Below are positions 54,503 to 62,668 of a DNA stretch of 64,000 nt, piece after piece. Every line of letters begins with the position of its first letter. The stretch's first letter is position 1. The position numbers and the translations under genes were made by a program. The notes under the pieces were generated by a model. It searched no databases and was not told the DNA's origin. It worked only from the letters and a program-made list of their open reading frames with translations. The DNA comes from an uncultured Opitutales bacterium (lineage in GTDB: Bacteria > Verrucomicrobiota > Verrucomicrobiia > Opitutales > Intestinicryptomonadaceae): the NCBI GenBank assembly GCA_944389195.1, contig CALXLM010000034.1, positions 30,226 to 94,225 of the forward strand. Direction: 5' to 3'.

Positions 54503-55486
54503 TTATTTGCGCTTCCGCAAGAAAGCCAGCGCGATAACTGCGGCGCCGAGAATTGTCGCATACCCAGCAGGTTCCGGAATTTGCAAACCCGTCACATAGT
54601 AGTACGATACGCCGTCGATTTCTTTTTGCCCCAATGTTAGGTCCTCCATCGGGCTTCCGTCGGAACCAACGAAGGAAACAGTCTGTTTGTAGATGGTGTG
54701 GATGTTTTCTCCGATTAACGTAATCAAAGTATTCTCGGTATCGACTGAATCTACGATTGATTCGGCAAAACATATGAAACCGTCAAGCGCGTCGCTTGTG
54801 ATTTTTACGTTGACTTGGCTTGTCGAGGAAAGCGCATATCCGTTAACCGATGAAAATATGAGGTTTGCGCCGTTTGATATATTGACGTTTAGATTTGTTT
54901 TACCTCTTATATCCCATTGAAACGCATTATCGGCGGTCATATTGAGATATAAGCTGCTTGTTGTAGCCAATCGGACATCGGTGCTTGTCCCCGACGTAAA
55001 GGCGTTGGCCTTATTGATGTTCAGCGTAAGAGAACCCATAAATATGCCGAAAACTGGAACTTGTATCGTGCCGTTATAGCCGTCTTCAACATTGATAATA
55101 AGATTTCCGCCCTTTTGAGCGTCGGCTCCGTAGCTTGTGCATATGCCCGATTTAGAAACTATACCGTAATTTGATCCGCTTTTAAAATTCAACACGGAAT
55201 TTCCTTTAGTTCCTAAGGAGTAGTCGCCCCAGGCGAGTTTCGCGGGGGAACCCGTCACTTGAAAGTTCCCTGATTCTACCGAATCGAAGTTTATCGTTGA
55301 TCCATCTATAACAGCCCAATTATACGGGTTGTTCGCCAATTCCGACGCCGAACCCGCCCCCGATATGAAATATCCGGAAATTGGGGTTCCGGAGTTGTTG
55401 TTAACGGTATCCGATGTTTCGGTAAAAGCCGCCAGCAGGGATGTTGCAGCAAACGGGGATAGCAAGCAGAAATATAATTTTTTCAT
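54503..55486 (-). CDS. PEP-CTERM sorting-domain surface protein
   Basis: 327 residues. Signal peptide 1-19 (M-K-K-L-Y-F-C-L-L-S...A-A), a Ser/Thr/Asn/Gly-rich beta-repeat body without recognisable domain, and a C-terminal exosortase signal: I-P-E-P-A-G-Y, a membrane span of ~15 residues, then F-L-R-K-R-K. Proteins of this class are cut and anchored or released by exosortase (not in this window) and are often glycosylated matrix or surface proteins in Verrucomicrobiota. Monocistronic. The only ribosome-site-like bases (AGGTG) lie inside the expected transcription start zone. Confidence 0.85.
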   Translation of the reverse strand: MKKLYFCLLSPFAATSLLAAFTETSDTVNNNSGTPISGYFISGAGSASELANNPYNWAVIDGSTINFDSVESGNFQVTGSPAKLAWGDYSLGTKGNSVLNFKSGSNYGIVSKSGICTSYGADAQKGGNLIINVEDGYNGTIQVPVFGIFMGSLTLNINKANAFTSGTSTDVRLATTSSLYLNMTADNAFQWDIRGKTNLNVNISNGANLIFSSVNGYALSSTSQVNVKITSDALDGFICFAESIVDSVDTENTLITLIGENIHTIYKQTVSFVGSDGSPMEDLTLGQKEIDGVSYYYVTGLQIPEPAGYATILGAAVIALAFLRKRK

Positions 55487-55494
55487 AAAACACC

Positions 55495-55523
55495 TATATA
55501 TATTGTAGTTTGTTGTATGTCAA
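55495..55523 (-). promoter_or_regulatory. strong promoter touching the PEP-CTERM start codon
   Basis: Minus strand TTGACA (55523-55518), 17 bases, TATATA (55500-55495). The -10 ends 8 bases before the ATG at 55486, leaving about 0-4 untranslated bases. Confidence 0.75.
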
Positions 55524-56088
55524 GATATTGATTGAGATTTATTCATTTCTAATAATCTTTTCTCCGGCGATTTATCAAAAAGAAAACCGCAATTCCTGCT
55601 TAACCTCCGCCGATGCCGCAATAAACGGCTGCGCTATTACGCCAATGTAGCTTTTTTGAAGTGGACGTATTGCCGCTCCGTTTTTCAGGTGGGTGATAGT
55701 CTTATACCGAATGATGCGGACAATGCTTAATGGTTCCGACTGGCAACTGGTACGGTATTGCGCTCATCGCCTATTGTTTGTGTGCTTTGAAACTATTATG
55801 CTTTGCATTGGGTTGTTTTAAAGTGGGAAACGGTGCCGGCAAGCAAGGCAATCTTGGGCGTATTTTTTAGGGCGGGATATTAAACTGTAGGTGTTTTAAC
55901 GGAGCGTTTTCTTATGTAGAACGCGTCATTTTGATTTGGTGTACCTTCGGTCGAATTGCGCGAACGATGTGGTTTTAGGCACAATAGGCGTTCTTTTTTA
56001 AAGTGATTTGAAAAATTTTCTCTAAGAATTTTAATTTAGTTCGCAACCCGAAATATTTGCGAGGAGCCCCATTCAGTGGGATTGTCGG
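55524..56088. other. gap of 565 bases without a recognisable gene
   Basis: Lies between the PEP-CTERM promoter and the 3' end of the AraC-family gene. Base composition is mixed, many stops in all frames, no tRNA or clear hairpin with a T-run. Confidence 0.5.
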
Positions 56089-57018
56089 TTATATTGCGGC
56101 AAAATGTTTCCGCACGTCTCGCCGCGGGCTTTCACCAAACATGCGCTTATATTCCCGGTTGAACTGTGTCGGACTTTCGTATCCGACATGATAGGCTGCG
56201 GTTGCGGCATCCATGTCTTCGGAGGTCATAAGGCTGCGTGCCTTCTGAAGCCTCAGAATTTTTTGGTATTGCAGCGGACTCATGGCTGTCATTTCGCGGA
56301 AATGCTTGTGAAAGGCCGAAACGCTCATGTTTGCAATATTTGCGAGTGCGCCTATTTTTATCTTATGGGAGAAGTTGTTTTTCAGCCAGCCTATTGAGCG
56401 CGCCATTCTGCTTGTCGGGCTGCCGGAAACGGCAAGCTGCTTTAATAGAAACCCCTGCGGACCCGAAAGTATGCGGTATATTATTTCTTTTTGTATGATG
56501 GGCGACAATATCGGAATGTCGGAGGGTGTGTCGAGAAGCGACACAAGTCTGCATGCCGCATCCAAGATCTGCGCATTGATTTTTCCGAGAACTACCCCCA
56601 TCGACGGTTGGGCGCTTTTTTCTGTTTGCATGCCGCTTTCAAACATTATCTGCGCTATTTCTTTCGGATCGAGTTTCAGTTTGAAACCGTAATATGGCTT
56701 GTCTTTTGAACTGCGCACGATTTGTACCGATACAGGCAAGGTTATGGAAGCGACCAGATAATGCCTTGAGTCATATAGGAAGCTTTCGTTGGCAACGCTG
56801 ACAAGTTTGGCGCCTTGGGCCGCAATGCACAGGCACGGCTCGTAGATAAGGCATGAAGGAGTGTTGGGCTTGCCAACGCAAAACACCGACATGTTCGGAA
56901 CGGGAGTTTCATAAATTTCCCTTCCGGAGGCATATCGGGCAATCATGTCCTTCAGGGCCTTGCGTTTGGCGGCAATTTCCTTGCGGTTGCTGTCGGCGGT
57001 ATTTGGCGACTTTGTCAT
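56089..57018 (-). CDS. AraC-family transcriptional regulator with AraC_N domain
   Basis: 309 residues from ATG 57018 (M-T-K-S-P-N-T-A-D-S). The frame is open to a TTG at 57066, but that codon is part of the predicted -35, so the ATG is preferred. Residues ~20-180 match the AraC_N (YqhC-type) cupin-like sensor: N-M-S-V-F-C-V-G-K-P-N-T-P-S, C-L-I-Y-E-P-C-L-C-I-A-A-Q-G, S-I-T-L-P-V. Residues ~200-305 are the two helix-turn-helix units, ending in H-V-G-Y-E-S-P-T-Q-F-N-R-E-Y-K-R-M-F-G. Several Cys in the sensor part (two in C-L-I-Y-E-P-C and one close by) could sense redox or aldehydes. It is divergent from the redox operon; E. coli YqhC likewise controls aldehyde-reducing neighbours yqhD-dkgA. 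Confidence 0.9.
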   Translation of the reverse strand: MTKSPNTADSNRKEIAAKRKALKDMIARYASGREIYETPVPNMSVFCVGKPNTPSCLIYEPCLCIAAQGAKLVSVANESFLYDSRHYLVASITLPVSVQIVRSSKDKPYYGFKLKLDPKEIAQIMFESGMQTEKSAQPSMGVVLGKINAQILDAACRLVSLLDTPSDIPILSPIIQKEIIYRILSGPQGFLLKQLAVSGSPTSRMARSIGWLKNNFSHKIKIGALANIANMSVSAFHKHFREMTAMSPLQYQKILRLQKARSLMTSEDMDAATAAYHVGYESPTQFNREYKRMFGESPRRDVRKHFAAI

Positions 57019-57038
57019 GTTCTGGGGCTTTATGTTCA

Positions 57039-57066
57039 ATGCTAAGGTTACATGGGATTCTGTCAA
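57039..57066 (-). promoter_or_regulatory. promoter of the AraC-family gene
   Basis: Minus strand TTGACA (57066-57061), 16 bases, TAGCAT (57044-57039). Leader about 13 bases to the ATG at 57018; no Shine-Dalgarno. The rest of the divergent gap to 57461 holds no supported gene; binding sites for the regulator are expected there but I find no clear repeat. Confidence 0.65.
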
Positions 57067-57461
57067 CAGGAAATAGGATTGGGCAATATATGTGAACGAT
57101 CGGGCTAACGGTTCGGAGGCGTTTTATGATAGACTTGAAACGAGAAAACGGGCTGAAATATGCGCGTATCCTGCGGGTTCTTTCGGGTTTTAAATGTTTT
57201 TTCGGGCGATTTCTGTCGGATTTCTTTAGGGTTGCCGCATGCAAAAATGGGCATGCCGTTCCGCTGCGGGAAATCGCCTGCCTGCGGCATTCCTTTTGGA
57301 AAGGCCGCGGGAACATGCCTGTCCGGAATCATTCCGAGACGGGGATATTCCGGGCGAGCTTGAAAGGGTGCGCGAAAATCCGCGCTCGCCATGGAAAGAA
57401 ACCGCTAACGGCGTGGAAGCCTATCTCTAAAATGCCATGCTAAAACGGAAAGGAATGTAAA

Positions 57462-58028
57462 ATGAAAAGAAACATTTTTATAAAATCGCTTTTTTCGGCG
57501 GCTACGCTGGGTTGTGTTGGGGCGCACGGGGCTTCGGAAATTTCGAGGGCGTTGAGAGTTCCGGTTGTTGTATATTTTTCGTGGAGCGGCAATACCCGTT
57601 CCATAGCTCGAAAGATAGGGGACGCCGTGGGCGCGGACGTCCTTGAATTGACCCTTGAAAATCCGTATTCTAAAGACTATAACACATGCCTTGACGAAGC
57701 TTTGCGCGACCAAAAGAAACGCGCGCGGCCGAAACTTAAGAACCCATTCGACATGGGGCGGTACGATACTATATTTTTAGGGTACCCCAATTGGTGGGGA
57801 TCCATACCGATGCCGGTCGCGACTTTTCTGGAGTCCTGCGGCCTCGATGGGAAAACAATAGCGCCTTTTTGCAGCCACGGAGGGGGTAGATTGGGGCGCA
57901 GCGTTTCGGCGATAGAAGAGCTGTGCCCAAAATCGAAGCTGTTAATACCACTTTCCGTACATTATTCCGGCGGGGCTTCCGTAGGCAGGGATATAGGCGA
58001 GTGGATTGCAAAGAACGGATTAAAATGA
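57462..58028 (+). CDS. exported flavodoxin
   Basis: 188 residues. An N-terminal signal-like segment (M-K-R-N-I-F-I-K-S-L-F-S-A-A-T...A-H-G-A) precedes the flavodoxin fold: FMN phosphate loop S-W-S-G-N-T-R-S, and the L-G-Y-P-N-W-W-G-S-I-P-M-P aromatic loop that stacks on the flavin (Flavodoxin_4 type). It is a one- or two-electron carrier, here probably in the periplasm, which is unusual. AGGAATG upstream serves as ribosome site. The stop overlaps the start of the next gene (ATGA at 58025), so the two are translationally coupled. Confidence 0.88.
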   Translation: MKRNIFIKSLFSAATLGCVGAHGASEISRALRVPVVVYFSWSGNTRSIARKIGDAVGADVLELTLENPYSKDYNTCLDEALRDQKKRARPKLKNPFDMGRYDTIFLGYPNWWGSIPMPVATFLESCGLDGKTIAPFCSHGGGRLGRSVSAIEELCPKSKLLIPLSVHYSGGASVGRDIGEWIAKNGLK

Positions 58029-58717
58029 GCGTTTCTCGCGGATTGCGCTTGGCGGTCGATTTTTTTATGGCGGCGCTGTTGCTGTCGGCGTTGGCCTACC
58101 GCATTACGGGAGATTTGTGGCATGAATTGACGGGGCTTGCGGTTCTGGCGCTTGTTTTGTTCCACAACGCCGCCAATTTGAATTGGTACGGGAAGGTTTT
58201 TTCCGGGAAATACGGCGCGCGCAGATCGGTCAATACGCTTTTAAACGCCGCGCTGATTGCTGACGCGGCCGTGCTTTTTATTTCGGGTTTCGCGCAGTCG
58301 AGGTGCGTGCTGTCATTTTTGGAGCTTGATGGCGGTATAGTGTTGAGGACTATCCACGCCGCTACGGGCTATTGGTTTTTGCTTCTGGTTTCCGCCCATG
58401 CCGGCGCACATTGGGAATGGCTTTCGCATTCGGCGGGCTTAAAAGGCGGAACAACATTCCGTATTTTTTGCGCGTTTGCCGCAACATGCGGTTTGTGGGC
58501 TTTTTTTGAACGCGATATGTTTGCGAAACTTTTTCTCGGATACACGTTCGACTTTTGGAATCCCGATTATCCGTCGCCGCTTTTTTTTCTGGCGAATATT
58601 GCAATAATGGGCTTTTATATGTGTGTAGTTCGCTGTGTATTGACTGTTTTTTTTGATATGCGCAGAACCGTTCGGGAAAGGTGGGCGCATAGGAGGCGGA
58701 ATGAGGCGGACTTATAG
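58025..58717 (+). CDS. DUF4405-type integral membrane protein (cytochrome b-like)
   Basis: 230 residues from ATG 58025, overlapping the flavodoxin stop by ATGA; the longer frame from 57923 is spurious. Five to six membrane spans. The first four form a DUF4405/cytochrome b561-like bundle with conserved-looking His in H-E-L-T-G-L, V-L-F-H-N-A, R-T-I-H-A-A-T-G-Y and A-H-A-G-A-H-W-E-W, which could bind b-type haems. The family is often next to flavodoxins and quinol-linked redox proteins. Likely role: electron transfer across the inner membrane (inference). Confidence 0.75.
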   Translation: MSVSRGLRLAVDFFMAALLLSALAYRITGDLWHELTGLAVLALVLFHNAANLNWYGKVFSGKYGARRSVNTLLNAALIADAAVLFISGFAQSRCVLSFLELDGGIVLRTIHAATGYWFLLLVSAHAGAHWEWLSHSAGLKGGTTFRIFCAFAATCGLWAFFERDMFAKLFLGYTFDFWNPDYPSPLFFLANIAIMGFYMCVVRCVLTVFFDMRRTVRERWAHRRRNEADL

Positions 58718-58753
58718 GGCAGCGCTCTTTGCAAAATTGAAAGGTCTTGTGTT

Positions 58754-60289
58754 ATGTTGCGAAAAATAAGAATTGTTGTTGCCGTGTTGATTTTTTCCGC
58801 AGTGACGCTGCTCTTTGCGGATTTTACGGCGTCCGCGCATTCATGGCTTGGTTGGACGGCAAAGATTCAGTTTTTGCCAGCGCTGTTTGCGGCGAATTTT
58901 GCCGCAGTGTCGGGGCTTGTACTGCTGACCGTTTTATTTGGAAGAATCTACTGTTCGGCAGTGTGCCCATTGGGCATTTTGCAGGACATATTTTCATACA
59001 TTGCCGGAAGGCGCAGGCCAAACAGGTTTTCGTATGCACGCGCTTCGACTGTTTTGCGCGTTGCATTTTTGATTTTGTTCGCATTGGTTTTTGCATGCGG
59101 ATTTGTTTCGATATGCTCCGTCATAGAGCCGTACAGCGCGTACGGAAGAATAGCCTCCAATATAATTGCCCCGGTATGGGCTTGGGGCAACAACGCCCTT
59201 GCGGCGCTTTCGGAATTGTTCGACAGCTATGCGTTCCATTCGGCTGAAATGCATTTTAGGGGAATCGGGGTGCTTGCGGTTTCGCTGCTGTCTTTGGCGG
59301 TTGTCGGCGTTCTTTCGTGGAGGGACGGAAGGACATATTGCAACAGCGTTTGCCCGGTCGGAACGGTTCTCGGATTTCTGTCCAAGTATTCGCTGTTCAA
59401 ACCCGTTATAGACGCGTCCAAATGCAACTCGTGCTCGCTGTGTTCGAGAAACTGCAAATCGAAGTGCATAAACTTTAAGGAACATGCGATAGACTACGAC
59501 AGATGCGTGGCGTGTTTCGACTGCATCGACGCATGTAAAAATTCGGCCATATCCTATGCTTTTGCTTTCGGCAGGGATCGCAAATCCGCAGAGTGCGGGC
59601 ATAAGTCGGTTTCCGAAAGGGCGAACCTAAAAAACGGGATCTCAAAAAATGGCTTCTGCCGAGGAGGCCGAAGGGGCTTCTTTTCATCGCTGCTGTTTTT
59701 TGCGGGATTTGCAGCCGCGGACGCCGCCGAGATTAAAGTCGATGGAGGGCTCGCGCCAATACGCGAAAGGCGGAGGCCTAAGCGCGCGTATAAAATAACG
59801 CCGCCGGGATCCGTAAGCGCGGCGAATCTTGCGGACAAATGCACGGCATGCCAGCTATGCGTTTCGGTCTGCCCGTCGCATGTTTTGGTTCCCTCACGTT
59901 CGCTTGAAAGCTTTATGCAGCCGGAGGTTTCGTATGAAAACGGATATTGCAGGATAGAGTGCACGGAGTGCTCAAAGGTTTGCCCGACAGGCGCTATACT
60001 GCCGATAGGCGTGGCCGAAAAATCGTCCCTGCAAATAGGGCGCGCGGTGTGGACGGCTTCCAGATGTATCGTAAACTCCGACAATATGCAGTGCGACAAC
60101 TGCTTCAGGCAGTGCCCGACAGGCGCAATCCAAATGGTGCCGAAAGATGCGGATAACCCGAAGTCCCTTAAAATACCGACGGTCGATGAGGCGCGCTGCA
60201 TAGGCTGCGGCGCGTGCGAAAACTTGTGTCCGGCACGACCCGTGGCGGCGATTTGCGTCGAGGGAAATCCGGTTCACAACACGATTTGA
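58754..60289 (+). CDS. NapH/NapG-like fused membrane polyferredoxin
   Basis: 511 residues. N-terminal half like NapH: four membrane spans (about 5-25, 45-65, 95-118, 170-192), two C-x3-C-P motifs (Y-C-S-A-V-C-P, Y-C-N-S-V-C-P) and two cytoplasmic 4Fe-4S motifs (C-N-S-C-S-L-C; C-V-A-C-F-D-C-I-D-A-C). Then an internal G-G-R-R-G-F-F followed by a hydrophobic span (about 305-330) that looks like the Tat-signal region of NapG, and a second part with about four more 4Fe-4S motifs (C-T-A-C-Q-L-C, C-T-E-C-S-K-V-C-P, C-D-N-C-F-R-Q-C-P, C-I-G-C-G-A-C). This would pass electrons from the quinol pool to the periplasmic side. No nitrate reductase is nearby. AAAGG lies upstream; 36-base gap from the DUF4405 gene. 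Confidence 0.85.
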   Translation: MLRKIRIVVAVLIFSAVTLLFADFTASAHSWLGWTAKIQFLPALFAANFAAVSGLVLLTVLFGRIYCSAVCPLGILQDIFSYIAGRRRPNRFSYARASTVLRVAFLILFALVFACGFVSICSVIEPYSAYGRIASNIIAPVWAWGNNALAALSELFDSYAFHSAEMHFRGIGVLAVSLLSLAVVGVLSWRDGRTYCNSVCPVGTVLGFLSKYSLFKPVIDASKCNSCSLCSRNCKSKCINFKEHAIDYDRCVACFDCIDACKNSAISYAFAFGRDRKSAECGHKSVSERANLKNGISKNGFCRGGRRGFFSSLLFFAGFAAADAAEIKVDGGLAPIRERRRPKRAYKITPPGSVSAANLADKCTACQLCVSVCPSHVLVPSRSLESFMQPEVSYENGYCRIECTECSKVCPTGAILPIGVAEKSSLQIGRAVWTASRCIVNSDNMQCDNCFRQCPTGAIQMVPKDADNPKSLKIPTVDEARCIGCGACENLCPARPVAAICVEGNPVHNTI

Positions 60290-60305
60290 GGAAAGGAAAA
60301 TTCAA

Positions 60306-62087
60306 ATGCAAAGATATAAAAACGACACCTTCGGACGGCGGAACTTCCTGAAAAGCGTCGGAATCGGATCCGCGGCGGCGTCTTTATTGGGCTGCTCGAA
60401 AAGCGGCGTTCCGGAAAAAATCGGAGAAATGACCATGAGGATAAATCCCAAAACAGGAGAAAAGGTGTCGCTTTTGGGATACGGCTGCATGCGGTGGCCG
60501 TCGTTAGACGGGCGCAGCGCGCGGGAGGGCTCCGGGGAAATCGACCAGAATGCCGTGAACGAACTTGTCGATTATGCCATAGCGCATGGAGTCAATTATT
60601 TCGACACGTCGCCAGCCTATTGCCGCGGAAAGTCTGAGGGGGCTACGGGAATCGCGCTCGGAAGACATCCGAGAAACAAATATTTTATTGCCACAAAGCT
60701 TTCAAATTTCGCGCCTAGCACATGGAGCCGCGAAGCTTCTATGGAAATATACCGCAATTCCTTCAGGGAGCTGAGGGTGGATTATATCGACTATATGCTC
60801 CTCCACGGCATCGGAATGGGAAACGGCATGAAGGATTTCAACTCCCGGTACATGGACAACGGCATGCTCGACTTTCTGCTTTCGGAACGGGAAGCGGGGC
60901 GCATACGCAATCTGGGTTTTTCGTACCACGGCGACATAAAAGTTTTCGACCGCCTGCTTTCGGAACACGGCCGATATAAATGGGATTTCGTGCAAATTCA
61001 GTTAAACTATCTCGACTGGAAGCATGCCAAGCAGATAAATGAGAGAAACACCGACGCCGAATACCTTTACGGAGAACTCGAGAAACTTAAAATTCCGGCA
61101 ATCGTCATGGAGCCGCTTTTGGGCGGAAGGTTATCGAGCATTCCGCATACGATGGTTCCAGAGTTTAAACGCCGCGAGCCCGAAAGAAGCATCGCTTCGT
61201 GGGCTTTCCGGTTTGCCGGAAACTTTCCGAACGTCCTTACGGTTTTAAGCGGCATGGTAAAGATGGAGCATCTTGTCGACAATCTGCGCACATATTCGCC
61301 ATTGAAAGAACTGACTTCAGAGGAGCTCGAGTTTCTGGAAAACGCGGCAAAAACCATGATGCAATTCGATACCATTCCGTGCAACGACTGCAAGTATTGC
61401 ATGCCTTGCCCGTATTCTTTGGATATTCCCGCAATTTTGCTGCATTACAACAAGTGCCTGAACGAGCGAATGGTTCCCGATAGCATAATGGACCAAAATT
61501 ATAAAGAGGCGCGGCGGGCGTATCTTGTGGGCTATGACCGCGCCGTTCCGAAATTACGCCAGGCCAGCCAGTGCACGGGGTGCGACCAGTGCAGCCCGCA
61601 CTGCCCGCAAAGAATAGACATTCCCAAAGAGCTCAGGCGAATTGACGCCTTCGTGCGGGATCTTAAGCGCAATTCCGTTCTTATGGGGGACGTAAAGAGA
61701 ATGTTCGAGAGCGGCAAATATTCATGCGTAATAGGAAACGGGCAATTATACGGATTTTCAGGTTCTGGAGTGAAAGACCTTCTCGAAATCTATACAAACA
61801 GGCGGCCCATTTTGAAGGGGGCACTTGTGGCCGATAAGGTTGTGGGCAAGGCGGCCGCGTCGATTCTTGCCGTAGGGGGAGTTTCGGAGGTTTACGCGGG
61901 CGTTATCAGCCGGCCGGCTCTTCGAATGCTTAAATCGTCAAGAATTGCGGCGACATACGGAAGCGTCGTACCTGCTATAAAAAACTCCGTGGGGAACGGG
62001 ATATGCCCCATGGAGAAGGCTTGCAGAAATGCTAAGACGCCGGAGGAGTGCATCGATATATTGCGCGGTAAAATCGCGGTAAAATGA
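60306..62087 (+). CDS. Tat-exported aldo/keto reductase with 4Fe-4S motifs fused to DUF1893
   Basis: 593 residues. Twin-arginine signal G-R-R-N-F-L-K with lipobox S-L-L-G-C (Cys30), so probably a Tat lipoprotein. Aldo/keto reductase barrel (about 40-345) with all four catalytic residues: Asp100, Tyr105, Lys131 and His167. Then two 4Fe-4S motifs, Cys359-362-365-368 and Cys423-426-429-433, of the kind seen in ferredoxin-containing AKRs. Residues ~460-590 match DUF1893 (TM1506-like, deaminase-type fold): V-A-D-K-V-V-G-K-A-A-A, V-Y-A-G-V-I-S and G-I-C-P-M-E-K. Starts 16 bases after the polyferredoxin gene; GGAAAGG ribosome site. A periplasmic AKR lacks NAD(P)H, so electrons may come through the Fe-S clusters from the proteins encoded upstream. 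Confidence 0.88.
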   Translation: MQRYKNDTFGRRNFLKSVGIGSAAASLLGCSKSGVPEKIGEMTMRINPKTGEKVSLLGYGCMRWPSLDGRSAREGSGEIDQNAVNELVDYAIAHGVNYFDTSPAYCRGKSEGATGIALGRHPRNKYFIATKLSNFAPSTWSREASMEIYRNSFRELRVDYIDYMLLHGIGMGNGMKDFNSRYMDNGMLDFLLSEREAGRIRNLGFSYHGDIKVFDRLLSEHGRYKWDFVQIQLNYLDWKHAKQINERNTDAEYLYGELEKLKIPAIVMEPLLGGRLSSIPHTMVPEFKRREPERSIASWAFRFAGNFPNVLTVLSGMVKMEHLVDNLRTYSPLKELTSEELEFLENAAKTMMQFDTIPCNDCKYCMPCPYSLDIPAILLHYNKCLNERMVPDSIMDQNYKEARRAYLVGYDRAVPKLRQASQCTGCDQCSPHCPQRIDIPKELRRIDAFVRDLKRNSVLMGDVKRMFESGKYSCVIGNGQLYGFSGSGVKDLLEIYTNRRPILKGALVADKVVGKAAASILAVGGVSEVYAGVISRPALRMLKSSRIAATYGSVVPAIKNSVGNGICPMEKACRNAKTPEECIDILRGKIAVK

Positions 62088-62106
62088 CGGCCGTTTAATT
62101 AACTTT

Positions 62107-62142
62107 AAAGCGGGGCGTTTTATTGCGTCTGCGGCGCTTTTT
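62107..62142 (+). terminator. possible terminator of the redox operon
   Basis: AAAGCG (62107-62112) pairs with CGCTTT (62135-62140), followed by TT; the loop is long. Weak. The interval 62143-62668 contains only short open frames without support. Confidence 0.35.
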
Positions 62143-62668
62143 CATTTCCGCCGCCAGGACAAGTCGCATTTTTGCATGGCTAAAAAAGTTCGTCGCAAAA
62201 CGGGCGGGGCTTCAAAAGAAACATGCAAAATATTGAACAAGCCGCGCCGCGCTTTTGCCTTCGCCGAAGCTTGTCTGCCGAAACAATACGCTGCGAAAAA
62301 TGGCGGAATAATAACGGAAAACGCAAAACAAAACACGGTTGTTGCTCCAGTTTGGATTTTGAGAAAAGTTTTCGGGGAATGAAGGAAAAACAAGGGTAGA
62401 TAAACGGCTAAGCCAGCGCCGGGGATTTTTTTCTACGATGGCAAATTGTGCGCTTTTTCACCGAAAGTTTCGGTATGGCTATAAACATTCCATCTGTGCA
62501 TGCGGATAGGAATGTCTAAAAAATTTCGGAGCTCCAGCTGTCAATGCGAGATGTGGTCGCACAATTAAAAAGACGGGGCAAGCAGCGCATAGGCGTCGCC
62601 GCCTAATTACCAAAAATCAAACTCCGTATTCTAAAGCGGAATAATAGGATATAGCAACCCTGCGCAAG

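Noticed and set aside
57126..57443. 105-codon frame in the divergent gap before the flavodoxin
   Set aside because: No ribosome site, no domain and Arg/Cys-rich shadow-like composition; the interval is better explained as a regulatory region.
62176..62382. 68-codon basic ORF (starts M-A-K-K-V-R-R-K) after the redox operon
   Set aside because: No ribosome-binding site, and it overlaps an antisense frame of similar quality; no family recognised.
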